Assembly: GCF_019429335.1 (NCBI RefSeq)
Contig: NZ_JAHYJB010000003.1
Coordinates: 50,769 to 114,768 of the forward strand
Reading direction: 5' to 3'
Length of the DNA stretch: 64,000 bases
DNA from: Sulfurimonas sp.
Lineage (GTDB): Bacteria; Campylobacterota; Campylobacteria; Campylobacterales; Sulfurimonadaceae
The notes under the pieces are model-generated. The model made no database searches and had not been told where the DNA came from. It saw only the letters and a list, made by a program, of their open reading frames with translations. Of this stretch, positions 10,216-19,955 are shown in pieces. Position 1 is the first letter of the stretch. Each line of letters starts with the position of its first letter. The translations under genes were made by a program, and so were the position numbers.

Positions 10216-11869
10216 AAAAACAAAAACCAAAAATATCATAGCCTCAATAAACAAATTTGCGACAGAGAACGACTCTTCTCCTTTGGAGTTCTCTTTTAAC
10301 ATCAATGGCTTAGATACATATATAAAAACAATCGCTGATGATGATTTTGTACTCTACAAAGAAGACCCAATGGGTTATTATAGTAATCATGAAAAAATGG
10401 TAAACGAACATGTAAGATTAAAACAGATATATTCCATTACAATAAAACAGAATATTAAACGCTTAATAAAGCTTAGCTACAATATAAATTTCTCAGAAAA
10501 TAACGCCACTCCGGCTATAATCCTGCATCCTGAGTCTCAAATTCCCTATAAACGCTATCAACCAAAAGAGATATATCTGCTTCTCCTCAAGGAGTTTAAT
10601 AATATAAAAGCGACAAACAACATATTGATAAATATTTTTGACGAAGAGATGAAAGAGAAACTCAAAGCTTTTGTAAGATATCTCTACAGCGGAAAGTTTG
10701 TTAAAAAAATCAAAATTCCGCTCTTTAATGGTATCGAGCCTGAGGTAAGAAGAAATAGCAAGCTTTTGATGCGCTTTTTAGACAAAGATACAAATCATCA
10801 GGTGATAGAGGTTGATGAGGGAGAAGTACTTGTCGAGTTTATAAAGCCAGTTTTTGGAAAAAACGGTTTAAATGCATTTGGCGAGATTATCGATAATAAC
10901 TACCTAAAAAACAGCGACGATTTAAAATGTAATGTTGATAGAAAAAGCATCGAGATTTTAGAGAATGATGAGAGAAAAATCTACAAAAGCAGAATAAAAG
11001 GGTATGTTCATTTCGACAAAGACGATTTCTATATCGATAATAAAATAAAAATGCAGCATCTCTCCCGTGTTCAAGATTCTGTGGCAAAAGATGAAACCAA
11101 CAATATAGAGGTAATTATTTCGCAAAGTGACACTTCGCTTGACAGCCTTGGAGAAGGCGTAGCACTGACATCAGAAACAATCCATATAAACGGGCATGTA
11201 GGCGCAAAATCAACACTAAGAGCAGTCAACCTTACAATTGAGGGCGCAACACATCAAGACTCATCGCAAGAGTCCAAGTATGCAGATATAAACAGACATA
11301 AAGGCAAACTTAGATGCCACAGCGCAAAAATCAAACTTCTTGAAGGCGGAGAGATTCATGCCACAAATGTGGATATAGAAAGCTCACTCGGGGGAACCGT
11401 TTATGCAGAAAACGTAACAATCGGACATGTAAAAAACAATCTAAAGGTTTATGCATCAAACTCTATCACCATTAGACTCGTAAGCGGAGAGGACAATCTG
11501 TTTAAAATCAACTATAAAGACATTCCTACTCTCAACAGCAGATATAACTTTATAACCAATGAGATGGAAGACCTTAAGTATAAGCTTGATGGCGTAAAAA
11601 AACACACGCCCTCTGATGTTCCGGCTATAAAAGAGCAGATCGACAAGCTAAAAGAGCAGCAAAATGCGATAACAAACGGTGTCAAGCATGCAAAAATTAC
11701 AATCCAAGAGCCTTTAAGAGGGCTAAATACAGTTATTTTTACATTAAATAACGGCGAAGAACTTATATTTAAAACTGAAGAGAGGGCTTATGAGCCTTTC
11801 TATCTTCTAGAATCCAACAACTATATCACTCTTCATCCAACAAACAAAAAAATCTCCATAGACTCTTAA
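10172..11869 (+). CDS. DUF342/FapA-family protein
   Basis: FapA-like features (VEVDEGEVLVEFIKPVFGKNGLNAFGE; beta-helical repeats INGHVGAKSTLRAVNLTIEG...; terminal coiled coil). Start uncertain (ATG 10172 or GTG 10196). Confidence 0.8.
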   Translation: MIFQNTITVICLLTKKTKTKNIIASINKFATENDSSPLEFSFNINGLDTYIKTIADDDFVLYKEDPMGYYSNHEKMVNEHVRLKQIYSITIKQNIKRLIKLSYNINFSENNATPAIILHPESQIPYKRYQPKEIYLLLLKEFNNIKATNNILINIFDEEMKEKLKAFVRYLYSGKFVKKIKIPLFNGIEPEVRRNSKLLMRFLDKDTNHQVIEVDEGEVLVEFIKPVFGKNGLNAFGEIIDNNYLKNSDDLKCNVDRKSIEILENDERKIYKSRIKGYVHFDKDDFYIDNKIKMQHLSRVQDSVAKDETNNIEVIISQSDTSLDSLGEGVALTSETIHINGHVGAKSTLRAVNLTIEGATHQDSSQESKYADINRHKGKLRCHSAKIKLLEGGEIHATNVDIESSLGGTVYAENVTIGHVKNNLKVYASNSITIRLVSGEDNLFKINYKDIPTLNSRYNFITNEMEDLKYKLDGVKKHTPSDVPAIKEQIDKLKEQQNAITNGVKHAKITIQEPLRGLNTVIFTLNNGEELIFKTEERAYEPFYLLESNNYITLHPTNKKISIDS

Positions 11870-12087
11870 AAACTCCCTTTTTCTCAATAAATTTTTTTTA
11901 TTTTTTTTATCTTAAAAAGATTTTTTTGTCTATCGTATACGTTATTCCGTATAATTAATACAATATAAACAATTTTATATAGCTATAAGTAATAAAAATA
12001 TATGTTTTATAGTATGTATTAGTATTTATATATTATAATTACATAATTTAAATGTATATTTAAGTATTAATTCCGTACAATCGCTTC

Positions 12088-12327
12088 ATGCAAATTAATG
12101 ATCTGTTTAACATTCTTCACAACTCCATAGAATCCAAAAATAATGGAAAAAAAATATCCCTAAAAGATATGGCCAACTCATTAGGGATATCTATGCGCAC
12201 ATATCAGGATTGGAAGCTTGGTCGAGCAAAGCCTCAAGCTGCAATTACCGTTATGAAGATGCTAGGCAAACTTGAAGATGGAGAGATTATTAGAGCTGTA
12301 AGAAAAATCAATAGCCTGAAGGATTGA
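12088..12327 (+). CDS. Small helix-turn-helix protein
   Basis: SLKDMANSLGISMRTYQDWKLGRAKPQ HTH signature; near-consensus -10 (TACAAT) 6 nt before ATG. Confidence 0.75.
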   Translation: MQINDLFNILHNSIESKNNGKKISLKDMANSLGISMRTYQDWKLGRAKPQAAITVMKMLGKLEDGEIIRAVRKINSLKD

Positions 12328-12331
12328 GTTT

Positions 12332-12565
12332 ATGAGTGCACTAACAAAACAAGAGAGAGAAGGTTTGGAGGATGTATTTTTGTCTATTCATACGCATAAA
12401 GATAGATATGAAAAAATGAGAGAATTATCGTCTTTTATTATAGCTAGCAAAATTAGCAGCGTTGCCGCAAGACTACTAAAACGTGCAAAACTAGGACTTA
12501 AAAAGAGAAAAACTTCGTGTTTTTTATCATTTTTTGATAAAAAGAAGAAATCTTTAAGCAAATAA
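12332..12565 (+). CDS. Small basic protein of unknown function
   Basis: 77 aa, 4 nt after the HTH gene; Lys-rich C-terminus. Confidence 0.55.
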   Translation: MSALTKQEREGLEDVFLSIHTHKDRYEKMRELSSFIIASKISSVAARLLKRAKLGLKKRKTSCFLSFFDKKKKSLSK

Positions 12566-12661
12566 ACTATAAAGTGTCTATAGCTGAATTACCTTGTTCT
12601 GAAATTTTATTTTAAGGTCTAGGTAGTTTCGGAAAATCTTTATAAATTCAAGGGTAGATTT

Positions 12662-12946
12662 ATGAATAAAGCTCAATTCGTTGAACTAGTGCAAGCAAGC
12701 GGTAAATACAAAACTAAAGTTGAAGCTGAAGCAGCTATCAGAGCATTCACGGATGCAGTTGCATCTGCATTGGTAAATAAAGAGGATGTTTCTCTTGTAG
12801 GATTCGGAAGCTTTGGTGCTTCATTACAAAAGGGAAAAAGCGGTAAAGTTCCTGGAACTGACAAGTCTTATTCTACTAAAGATAAAATGGTTCCTAAATT
12901 TAAGGCTGGCAAAGGTCTTAAAGACCGCGTTGCTGCTGGTAAATAA
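12662..12946 (+). CDS. HU-family DNA-binding protein
   Basis: MNKAQFVELVQASGKYKTKVEAEAAIRAF...VGFGSFGAS... canonical HU. Confidence 0.96.
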   Translation: MNKAQFVELVQASGKYKTKVEAEAAIRAFTDAVASALVNKEDVSLVGFGSFGASLQKGKSGKVPGTDKSYSTKDKMVPKFKAGKGLKDRVAAGK

Positions 12947-12958
12947 AACCTAAAGTTC

Positions 12959-12979
12959 TGCCGCAAGTAAATTGCGGCA
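12959..12979. terminator. Hairpin downstream of the HU gene
   Basis: TGCCGCAA-GTAAA-TTGCGGCA perfect 8-bp stem, no clear U-tract. Confidence 0.5.
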
Positions 12980-13104
12980 AACTCCATTCTCAACAAACTC
13001 ATACTTTTCTCACCAACTCTTTTCAAAAAAACACATTCATTACATTTTAAATTTCAACAAAAATAGATACAATATAAATATCACATACGAAACGGGGTAA
13101 AAAG

Positions 13105-13650
13105 ATGAAAAAAATTATACTTATCTTACTGATGTTATTCTCAGTAAACCTTAGTGCACAAGGCAAGAATCCGCATGTTGTTTTAGAGACTAGCCAAGGA
13201 GTTATAGAGATAGAGTTATTTCCAGAAACTGCACCTATGGCTGTAGAAAACTTTACCACCCTTGTAAAAAACGGCTACTATGACGGTCTTATATTTCACA
13301 GAATTATCAAAGATTTTATGATTCAAGGCGGGGATCCGAGCGGAACAGGCAGAGGAGGAGAGAGTATCTGGAAAAAAGATTTTAAAGATGAATTTACAAA
13401 TAAAATATTTGACAGAGCCGGTATTCTTGCAATGGCAAACAGAGGTCCTCACACAAACGGCAGCCAATTTTTCATAACAACCGCTCCTGCTCCGTGGCTA
13501 AACGGGAGACATACGATTTTTGGACAGGTGACAGCACAGACCATAAATAGTGTGAAAAAACTTGAAAACGTTGCAACACTCGGACAAAAAGGTGGAGACA
13601 GACCTGTTGAAACACAAAAGATAATAAAAGCCTATATAAAAGCCGATTAG
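13105..13650 (+). CDS. Exported cyclophilin-type peptidyl-prolyl cis-trans isomerase
   Basis: Signal peptide; FHRIIKDFMIQGGDPSGTGRGG, MANRGPHTNGSQFFIT. Confidence 0.95.
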   Translation: MKKIILILLMLFSVNLSAQGKNPHVVLETSQGVIEIELFPETAPMAVENFTTLVKNGYYDGLIFHRIIKDFMIQGGDPSGTGRGGESIWKKDFKDEFTNKIFDRAGILAMANRGPHTNGSQFFITTAPAPWLNGRHTIFGQVTAQTINSVKKLENVATLGQKGGDRPVETQKIIKAYIKAD

Positions 13651-13728
13651 TTCTTTTAAAATTCAACCTGTAATAACTTTATAAATATTATTACAATATA
13701 ATTGCGCCACTAACAAAAAAGGTGTTTA

Positions 13729-15378
13729 ATGGAAATCAAAACTATTGCCAGACTCCAAAAACAGGCACTTAAAAAAAGTGCTTCTGATTTCACTAGATTG
13801 GGCTTTGCGCTTTTTTTCATGATATGTGTTTTAACATTTACATTTCTAAGCAACGGTGGCATCTCTAACAATATATTTTTGGCAGTGGCTGCGCTAATCG
13901 GCGCATACATGGCTATGAATATAGGAGCTAACGATGTGGCAAACAACGTAGGTCCCGCAGTTGGCTCAAAAGCGCTTACTCTCACTACAGCAATTATTAT
14001 CGCCGCTGTATTTGAAGGGGCAGGCGCGCTTATTGCAGGTGGCGAGGTTGTTAAAACTATAAAGAACGGCATTATTGACATCTCTGCATTTGATGGCAAT
14101 CCAGACCCTTTTATATGGGCAATGATGGCCGCTCTTCTTGCTGCGGCTCTTTGGCTAAACTTTGCAACAATGATGAAAGCCCCCGTTTCCACGACACACT
14201 CTATTGTCGGAGGCGTAATGGGAGCTGGAATAGCGGCTGCCGGATTTGGCGTTGTGGACTGGTGGACAATGGGAGGCATAGTTGCTTCTTGGGTTATCTC
14301 CCCTGTCTTGGGCGGAATTATCGCCGCTGCGTTTCTCTTTGCAATCAAAAAATCTATTGTTTTTCAAGAAGACAAGGTTCAAGCCGCCAAAACTTACGTT
14401 CCGGTATTTGTGGCGATTATGTCTTTGGCATTTGTAACATACCTTATACTCAAGGGTGTTAAGCAAATATGGCCTAAAATAATAGAGTCTGTCAATATAT
14501 TGCCTCTTGTTTCTTTCGAAGTTACAAAAAAACCGGCATTTACAACTGCACTTGCTATCGGTGCTATTATTGCAGTTGCTGTCTATTTCTTTGTTAAGAA
14601 AAGGGTTAACTCAAATACCACGGCTCTGCAAAATACAAAAGCTTCAGTAAACACCATGTTTACCATCCCCCTTATTTTTGCAGCGGCTCTGCTAAGCTTT
14701 GCACACGGTGCAAATGACGTTGCAAATGCTATCGGACCATTAGCGGCAATCAATGATGCAGTGGTAAATAACGGTGTTTCGGCGAGTGCTTCTATTCCGC
14801 TGTGGGTTATGGGCGTAGGCGCAGTCGGTATTGCGCTTGGACTAGCGCTGTATGGTCCAAAACTAATCAAAACAGTTGGAAGTGAGATAACTGATTTAGA
14901 CCAGATAAGAGCATTTTCCATAGCAATGTCAGCATCTGTAACCGTAATCATAGCTTCGCAACTTGGTCTTCCCGTCAGCTCTACACATATTGCTATTGGC
15001 GGTATATTCGGCGTTGGTTTTCTAAGAGAGTGGCTACATATAAAAGATGAAAATAATCACACGATTGAAGATGATGTCATTATTATAAAAGATGAACAGC
15101 TCAACAGAGAAGCATACAAGGCTGAGTTAAAATCGCTGCAGGAAAAAAGTGAGAAAACTCAACCAGACTATGCAAGAATAGTCGACCTTTATAAACTTAT
15201 CGAGAATGAAAAAAGAATAATTAAATCGACTAAGAAAAATATCAAAAAAGCAAAAAAAGTCCAGTTTGTAAGAAGAGATGCTATCAAAAAAATAGTAGCT
15301 GCATGGCTAATTACAGTACCTGCTGCCGCTGTGCTTGCAGGAATGCTCTTTTTTACAATAAAAGGAATTATGATTTAA
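13729..15378 (+). CDS. Inorganic phosphate transporter, PiT family
   Basis: Duplicated GANDVANNVGPAVGS / GANDVANAIGPLAA signatures, multi-TM. Confidence 0.95.
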   Translation: MEIKTIARLQKQALKKSASDFTRLGFALFFMICVLTFTFLSNGGISNNIFLAVAALIGAYMAMNIGANDVANNVGPAVGSKALTLTTAIIIAAVFEGAGALIAGGEVVKTIKNGIIDISAFDGNPDPFIWAMMAALLAAALWLNFATMMKAPVSTTHSIVGGVMGAGIAAAGFGVVDWWTMGGIVASWVISPVLGGIIAAAFLFAIKKSIVFQEDKVQAAKTYVPVFVAIMSLAFVTYLILKGVKQIWPKIIESVNILPLVSFEVTKKPAFTTALAIGAIIAVAVYFFVKKRVNSNTTALQNTKASVNTMFTIPLIFAAALLSFAHGANDVANAIGPLAAINDAVVNNGVSASASIPLWVMGVGAVGIALGLALYGPKLIKTVGSEITDLDQIRAFSIAMSASVTVIIASQLGLPVSSTHIAIGGIFGVGFLREWLHIKDENNHTIEDDVIIIKDEQLNREAYKAELKSLQEKSEKTQPDYARIVDLYKLIENEKRIIKSTKKNIKKAKKVQFVRRDAIKKIVAAWLITVPAAAVLAGMLFFTIKGIMI

Positions 15379-15407
15379 AACAACAGTTGAGATATTTTAA
15401 ATTATAG

Positions 15408-15902
15408 TTATCTATAATTTTTAAAATCTCCTCTGGCAACCTCTAGCGCTTCGTAAAAATCCATTATCTCTCCGCTGTTTTGAGCCTGAAATTTTCGTGC
15501 ATCCTCTTCGTTTAAAAAGGCATATTTGCTGATTTTGCTCATCGTTCCTCTAACTCTGCTTCCTACAACATAATAGGCCTTTGTAGCGTCAATAAATTTT
15601 AAAGTAGTTACATCAACTACCAATGGATTTTTAAGCTCAATGCCATCTCCTAAATGCTCTTCAAGACAATGAATAGAGCAGTATTGGTAGACCTTTTTTT
15701 CATCTGAAGCACTATGGCTTGTTTTATAATATTTGACCAAATCCATTCCGCATCTAGGACAATAATTTTTATCTGAAGCGTCTTGAAGCAAAACGGCATC
15801 CTTCTCGTCAACGCTCTGGAACATTGTTAGTTTAGTATTAAGCTCTTTTTGTGCACATCCAGCAAAAAATATCATAAATACTACTAAAATTGTATTTTTA
15901 TA
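15408..15902 (-). CDS. NosL-like lipoprotein
   Basis: Start MYKNTILVVFMIFFAGCAQ (lipobox); YCPRCGMDLVKYYKTSHSA...YCSIHCL copper-site-like motifs; SD AGGAG upstream. Confidence 0.85.
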   Translation of the reverse strand, partial: YKNTILVVFMIFFAGCAQKELNTKLTMFQSVDEKDAVLLQDASDKNYCPRCGMDLVKYYKTSHSASDEKKVYQYCSIHCLEEHLGDGIELKNPLVVDVTTLKFIDATKAYYVVGSRVRGTMSKISKYAFLNEEDARKFQAQNSGEIMDFYEALEVARGDFKNYR

Positions 15903-15973
15903 CATATCTAAACTCCTATATTTATGTAATGTTAGCAATATATGATTACTATTTTGTTAACCGTAAAGAAAAG

Positions 15974-16480
15974 ATGACCATTATGAAAAACAGAGCTATT
16001 AAATATGTTAAAGAGATTATTCTCTTTGTTTTTGTTATGACTATTTTTGCCAATGCATTGAGCCTATACAGAAGCAACGAGTTAAACAAAGAGGCGTTGA
16101 ATATATCCAGCGTTACACTTCTGGATAACAGCATATTTACACTGCCCGTAAATGAGCCTATATTGATCCATTTCTGGGCTACTTGGTGTCCTACATGTAA
16201 AGCCGAAGCTCCAAATATACAGACTATATCCGAACACTATAACGTCTTGACAATTGCCATAAAATCTGGAAATAACTCAGAAATAGAGGAGTATCTAAAA
16301 AGCCGTGGTTTAAACTTTTATGTCGTTAATGATACAGAAGGAGTATTGGCAGAAAAATTTGGTGTATTGGTATTTCCAACAACAATTATTTATGATAAAA
16401 ATGGTGAGGTTTTCTTTAGCGATATAGGATATACGACTACGTTTGGATTGTGGCTTAGAATGTTCTTTGCCGGTATGTAA
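15974..16480 (+). CDS. Membrane-anchored thioredoxin-like (TlpA/DsbE type) protein
   Basis: N-terminal TM; HFWATWCPTCKAEAP (CPTC), FPTTIIYDKNGEV cis-Pro loop. Confidence 0.88.
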   Translation: MTIMKNRAIKYVKEIILFVFVMTIFANALSLYRSNELNKEALNISSVTLLDNSIFTLPVNEPILIHFWATWCPTCKAEAPNIQTISEHYNVLTIAIKSGNNSEIEEYLKSRGLNFYVVNDTEGVLAEKFGVLVFPTTIIYDKNGEVFFSDIGYTTTFGLWLRMFFAGM

Positions 16481-16484
16481 AATA

Positions 16485-16539
16485 AGTCATAAAATGGGTA
16501 AAGCCCAAAAGATAGGGCATAAGAGCCCATTTTATGACT
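16485..16539. terminator. Long bidirectional hairpin between convergent genes
   Basis: Perfect 14-bp arms AGTCATAAAATGGG/CCCATTTTATGACT, nested inner GCCC/GGGC stem. Confidence 0.8.
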
Positions 16540-16550
16540 GCTGAGAGTAA

Positions 16551-19500
16551 TTATTTATCTATTTTAACTACGTATGCTTTATGAGATAAAGGTACCCATG
16601 GGCGCTTGATATGCTTTGGACGTCTAAGAGTGGAGTTTTCATCCAATCCGCGAGTCAGCTGATCTCTCCAGCCCTCATAAACTTTAAAGTTATTGTCATA
16701 GTTTACAAAGATATCACCTATCTTATCACCGGCTTGCGCAGGCTCTAAAATTACCTTTTGGTGCCAGCAGTGCATACCAGAAATTGGGTCTGGATGCGGA
16801 GCAGCAACGGCATTTTGCCATGAACCGCTTAGTCCATCCCACCAGACATTTGCACTGTCTTTATTGTAGTCAGCAAATCTTTCACTGTGGAAAGGCTTGA
16901 TACCATCAACATATTTGAGTTTACCCTCTTTTCCATCCATTTGAAGTTCGGCAGTTGGAACACCAAAGCTGTTAATTCCGCCTGCACCTTTATAATCTTC
17001 AATCTTAATCTGTGCTCCGTCTTTACCTGCATTTTCAAATGAGTGAGCCATGAATTTAGGATCGTTCATATTTCTTGCTATCGGCTGCGAATCAACTTTT
17101 CCATCCGTTACACCGTTAGGAATAGATACAGAGTTAACTAATTTCCATCTTCCACCGTGGTGTGAACAAGCAAGCGTTCCAGGAAGAACACCTTCTGTTG
17201 GTATTGCCATTGCTACAAAATAACCAGATTCAAGCCCTGTTAGACTATCCACAATTCTAACTCTTATGGCTTCTCCGCGCTTAAATCCTTGACGAGCTGC
17301 ATCTCCTGTTGAAATCCAGATAGGGTCATGGTTTTGCGAAATTTCCATAAGGTGCTTAGAGTTAGCAGAACGAGTATGAATATTATACGGCAGACGAAAA
17401 ACTGTATTAAGCGCATATGAGTTTTTCTCTGTCATAAAAGAGTGGTTTACGTGTGATACAATATGAACCATCTCTTTTTTCTCCTGCTCATTTCTTGGAT
17501 AGAAAGGAATAGCATACTCAGGCCACTTCCAATCATCAGCAAGCCACTCACAGAAGAAGTCAAGTTTCTTGTCAAGAGTTGCAAAACCTTCCATGTTCTT
17601 GCCGTCAACAACAATACCGATGGCTTTCTTCTTGCCATGAGATTCAGCACTCATAACGCCTGTTCTCTTGTTAATTGTTACATCTTTTTTACTATATTTA
17701 TGTCCGTGAGAAATATAGTTCTCTCCGTCATCTTTGATTTCACGCTCTTGCGCAGAGTAGATATTATTCTCTTCCATCCAAGCGCCGTAATCTCTCATGT
17801 ACTCATACACAGGGTATTCTGAATTCTTGTATCTCTCATCAGATGTAGCTGTTGCTTTAAGATTTGGCAGGTTGTCTCCAAATGCAGCATCATACCACTC
17901 TGCAATAGTAACAGGTTTGCCGGGATTCTTTTTAGACTCCCACATTTTTCTAATACCAAGCTCACCGGTAGGGTCAACGTAATTAACACATAAATCAATC
18001 CAGAACTCATTTTCTTCCCAAACTTCGCCAAGTCCTGCTTTAATATGAGCTTCTAATGTAGCACGGTTTGGATTATTTGGTTTCCAGCCTGCTTTTTCAA
18101 GCGCAACTCTCATAACAGGCTGACGGAACGATGTCCAACGAGCTGGCATAGAAGGCTCAGAGTGTTGGTCATGTCTCTCGCCGGCGAGGCCAACAGGAAG
18201 AATGTAATCAACATACCAGTTAGTCTCAGACCATACAGGAGAGAGATTAAACGTAAGTTCCATTTTAGACTCATCTTTAATCGTATCAATCCATCTAAAT
18301 CCATCAGGATTAATCCAAACAGGATTGTACATACGAGGAGCCCATACAGCAAGCTTCTGAGGGACTTTAAGACCTTTGTCTATCCATTTTTGCTGCCACT
18401 TTTTATCAGCAAGAAGGTGCGGTAACAGGTAAGACATCTCATAGGTTGAAATAGGCCATTCAGGCGGCCAAGAGAGTTCGTTATAAACATCTATAGGGGC
18501 TACATTAGCACCGCGCGTACCTTGTCCTACGGTTGAGCTTCCGCCTTTTCCGCCGACAGATATAACGTGCCAATAGTGAAAAAATGTACCGCCCTCAGGT
18601 CCGATAGCACCACGAAGAGCAAGCGGAAGATAGCCTGCGCGTCCACTCATCCATCCACCACGATTTCCTGCTGCTGCTGCTCTCCAGAAGTATGTAGATA
18701 TCGCAGATCCAGCCCAGATAAACATATCATATAACGCCTCAAGTTTGTATCCAGGAACGTGAGTCTCTTTTACAGCAAAATCTAAAGTATAAGGAGAATA
18801 TAGCTCTCTTAATACCTCAATAAACGTATCAAAATCGTCACCATCCGGAATTTTTGAGATATAGCCTTTGCTTACCATAAACTCTAGATATTTTTTATTG
18901 TCTAAGAATACTTCCCAGTTTAACCATCTTCTAACAAACTCTTTGTCAACTTTGTTTTCACTTAGAATTCTGTTTGTAAGATAAAGATAGATTACAGGCT
19001 CCGTTCCAGGCCATGCAGCAATCCAGAGATCAGCCATACCAGCCGAATTTGAAAGACGAGGGTCCATAACAACCATCTTTGCGCCCTTAGCTCTAGCCTC
19101 TGCTATAAATGCAGCAGCTTGAGCAAAGTAGTGACCAGCATCAGCAGCGTGTGATGAATTTAGAAAAAGCAGTTTTGCATTTGCCCAGTCAGGAGATGTT
19201 CTGTCATCGTTTGCCCACTGAATGGTAGGAGTACGCCCGCCAGAACTACAGATATTTGTATGCGAGTTTGTACAGTCTTGACCAAGCGTATGCCAAATTT
19301 GAGGTGTGAAACCATTCTCATTTGGACGGCCAACATGGTACATGATAGATTTTTTAGAGAGCTCATCGCCCACTTTTATCGTATCACTCATCTTTTTACC
19401 GATGGTAGTCATGGCTTCGTCCCATGTAGTACGAATCCACTTACCTTCACCACGTGCAGAACCTGGAGCACGCTTCAATGGGAATGCTATGCGATCTGGA

Positions 19501-19943
19501 TCATACATTTGAGATTGAACAGCATAACCTTTTGCACAGTTGCGACCGCGAGAAGCAGGGTGAAAAGGGTTGCCCATATACTTTTTAACAGTAAATGATT
19601 TCTTATCAATCCAAGCCGTTAATCCACATGACGCTTCACAATTTGAACATGCAGTAGGAACGATTGCATAATCGTTAACTTCAATACCGTCTGGATTTGA
19701 TTCACTTCTAACGCCGTGACGGTCAATACCCCCTCTCTTCCAGTCATCACCGTCCAACTCTTTAAAATCATTCCATTCGTTCATTGGAGGATAAAATGAT
19801 AGCGAGTCTGGAGTATTTGTAAATTTGCTCTCACTAACTGACTCAGCAATAGCATCAGTAGTAAATACGCCTTTTGCGATTGCAGCGCCTGCAACAGTAA
19901 ATGCAGCGCCTTTTAAAAATGTTCTTCTACTTTCTAAATACAT
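16551..19943 (-). CDS. Molybdopterin oxidoreductase catalytic subunit (polysulfide/sulfur reductase-like)
   Basis: 1130 aa; Tat signal SRRTFLKGAAFTVAG; N-terminal 4Fe-4S motif CSNCEASC...NCAKG; C-terminal molydopterin-binding region. Confidence 0.88.
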   Translation of the reverse strand: MYLESRRTFLKGAAFTVAGAAIAKGVFTTDAIAESVSESKFTNTPDSLSFYPPMNEWNDFKELDGDDWKRGGIDRHGVRSESNPDGIEVNDYAIVPTACSNCEASCGLTAWIDKKSFTVKKYMGNPFHPASRGRNCAKGYAVQSQMYDPDRIAFPLKRAPGSARGEGKWIRTTWDEAMTTIGKKMSDTIKVGDELSKKSIMYHVGRPNENGFTPQIWHTLGQDCTNSHTNICSSGGRTPTIQWANDDRTSPDWANAKLLFLNSSHAADAGHYFAQAAAFIAEARAKGAKMVVMDPRLSNSAGMADLWIAAWPGTEPVIYLYLTNRILSENKVDKEFVRRWLNWEVFLDNKKYLEFMVSKGYISKIPDGDDFDTFIEVLRELYSPYTLDFAVKETHVPGYKLEALYDMFIWAGSAISTYFWRAAAAGNRGGWMSGRAGYLPLALRGAIGPEGGTFFHYWHVISVGGKGGSSTVGQGTRGANVAPIDVYNELSWPPEWPISTYEMSYLLPHLLADKKWQQKWIDKGLKVPQKLAVWAPRMYNPVWINPDGFRWIDTIKDESKMELTFNLSPVWSETNWYVDYILPVGLAGERHDQHSEPSMPARWTSFRQPVMRVALEKAGWKPNNPNRATLEAHIKAGLGEVWEENEFWIDLCVNYVDPTGELGIRKMWESKKNPGKPVTIAEWYDAAFGDNLPNLKATATSDERYKNSEYPVYEYMRDYGAWMEENNIYSAQEREIKDDGENYISHGHKYSKKDVTINKRTGVMSAESHGKKKAIGIVVDGKNMEGFATLDKKLDFFCEWLADDWKWPEYAIPFYPRNEQEKKEMVHIVSHVNHSFMTEKNSYALNTVFRLPYNIHTRSANSKHLMEISQNHDPIWISTGDAARQGFKRGEAIRVRIVDSLTGLESGYFVAMAIPTEGVLPGTLACSHHGGRWKLVNSVSIPNGVTDGKVDSQPIARNMNDPKFMAHSFENAGKDGAQIKIEDYKGAGGINSFGVPTAELQMDGKEGKLKYVDGIKPFHSERFADYNKDSANVWWDGLSGSWQNAVAAPHPDPISGMHCWHQKVILEPAQAGDKIGDIFVNYDNNFKVYEGWRDQLTRGLDENSTLRRPKHIKRPWVPLSHKAYVVKIDK

Positions 19944-19955
19944 TAAATATTCTCC

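Noticed and set aside
13710-14348. 212-aa minus-strand ORF
   Set aside because: Antisense to the PiT phosphate transporter; low-complexity Ala/Pro/Ile composition mirrors the transporter codons.
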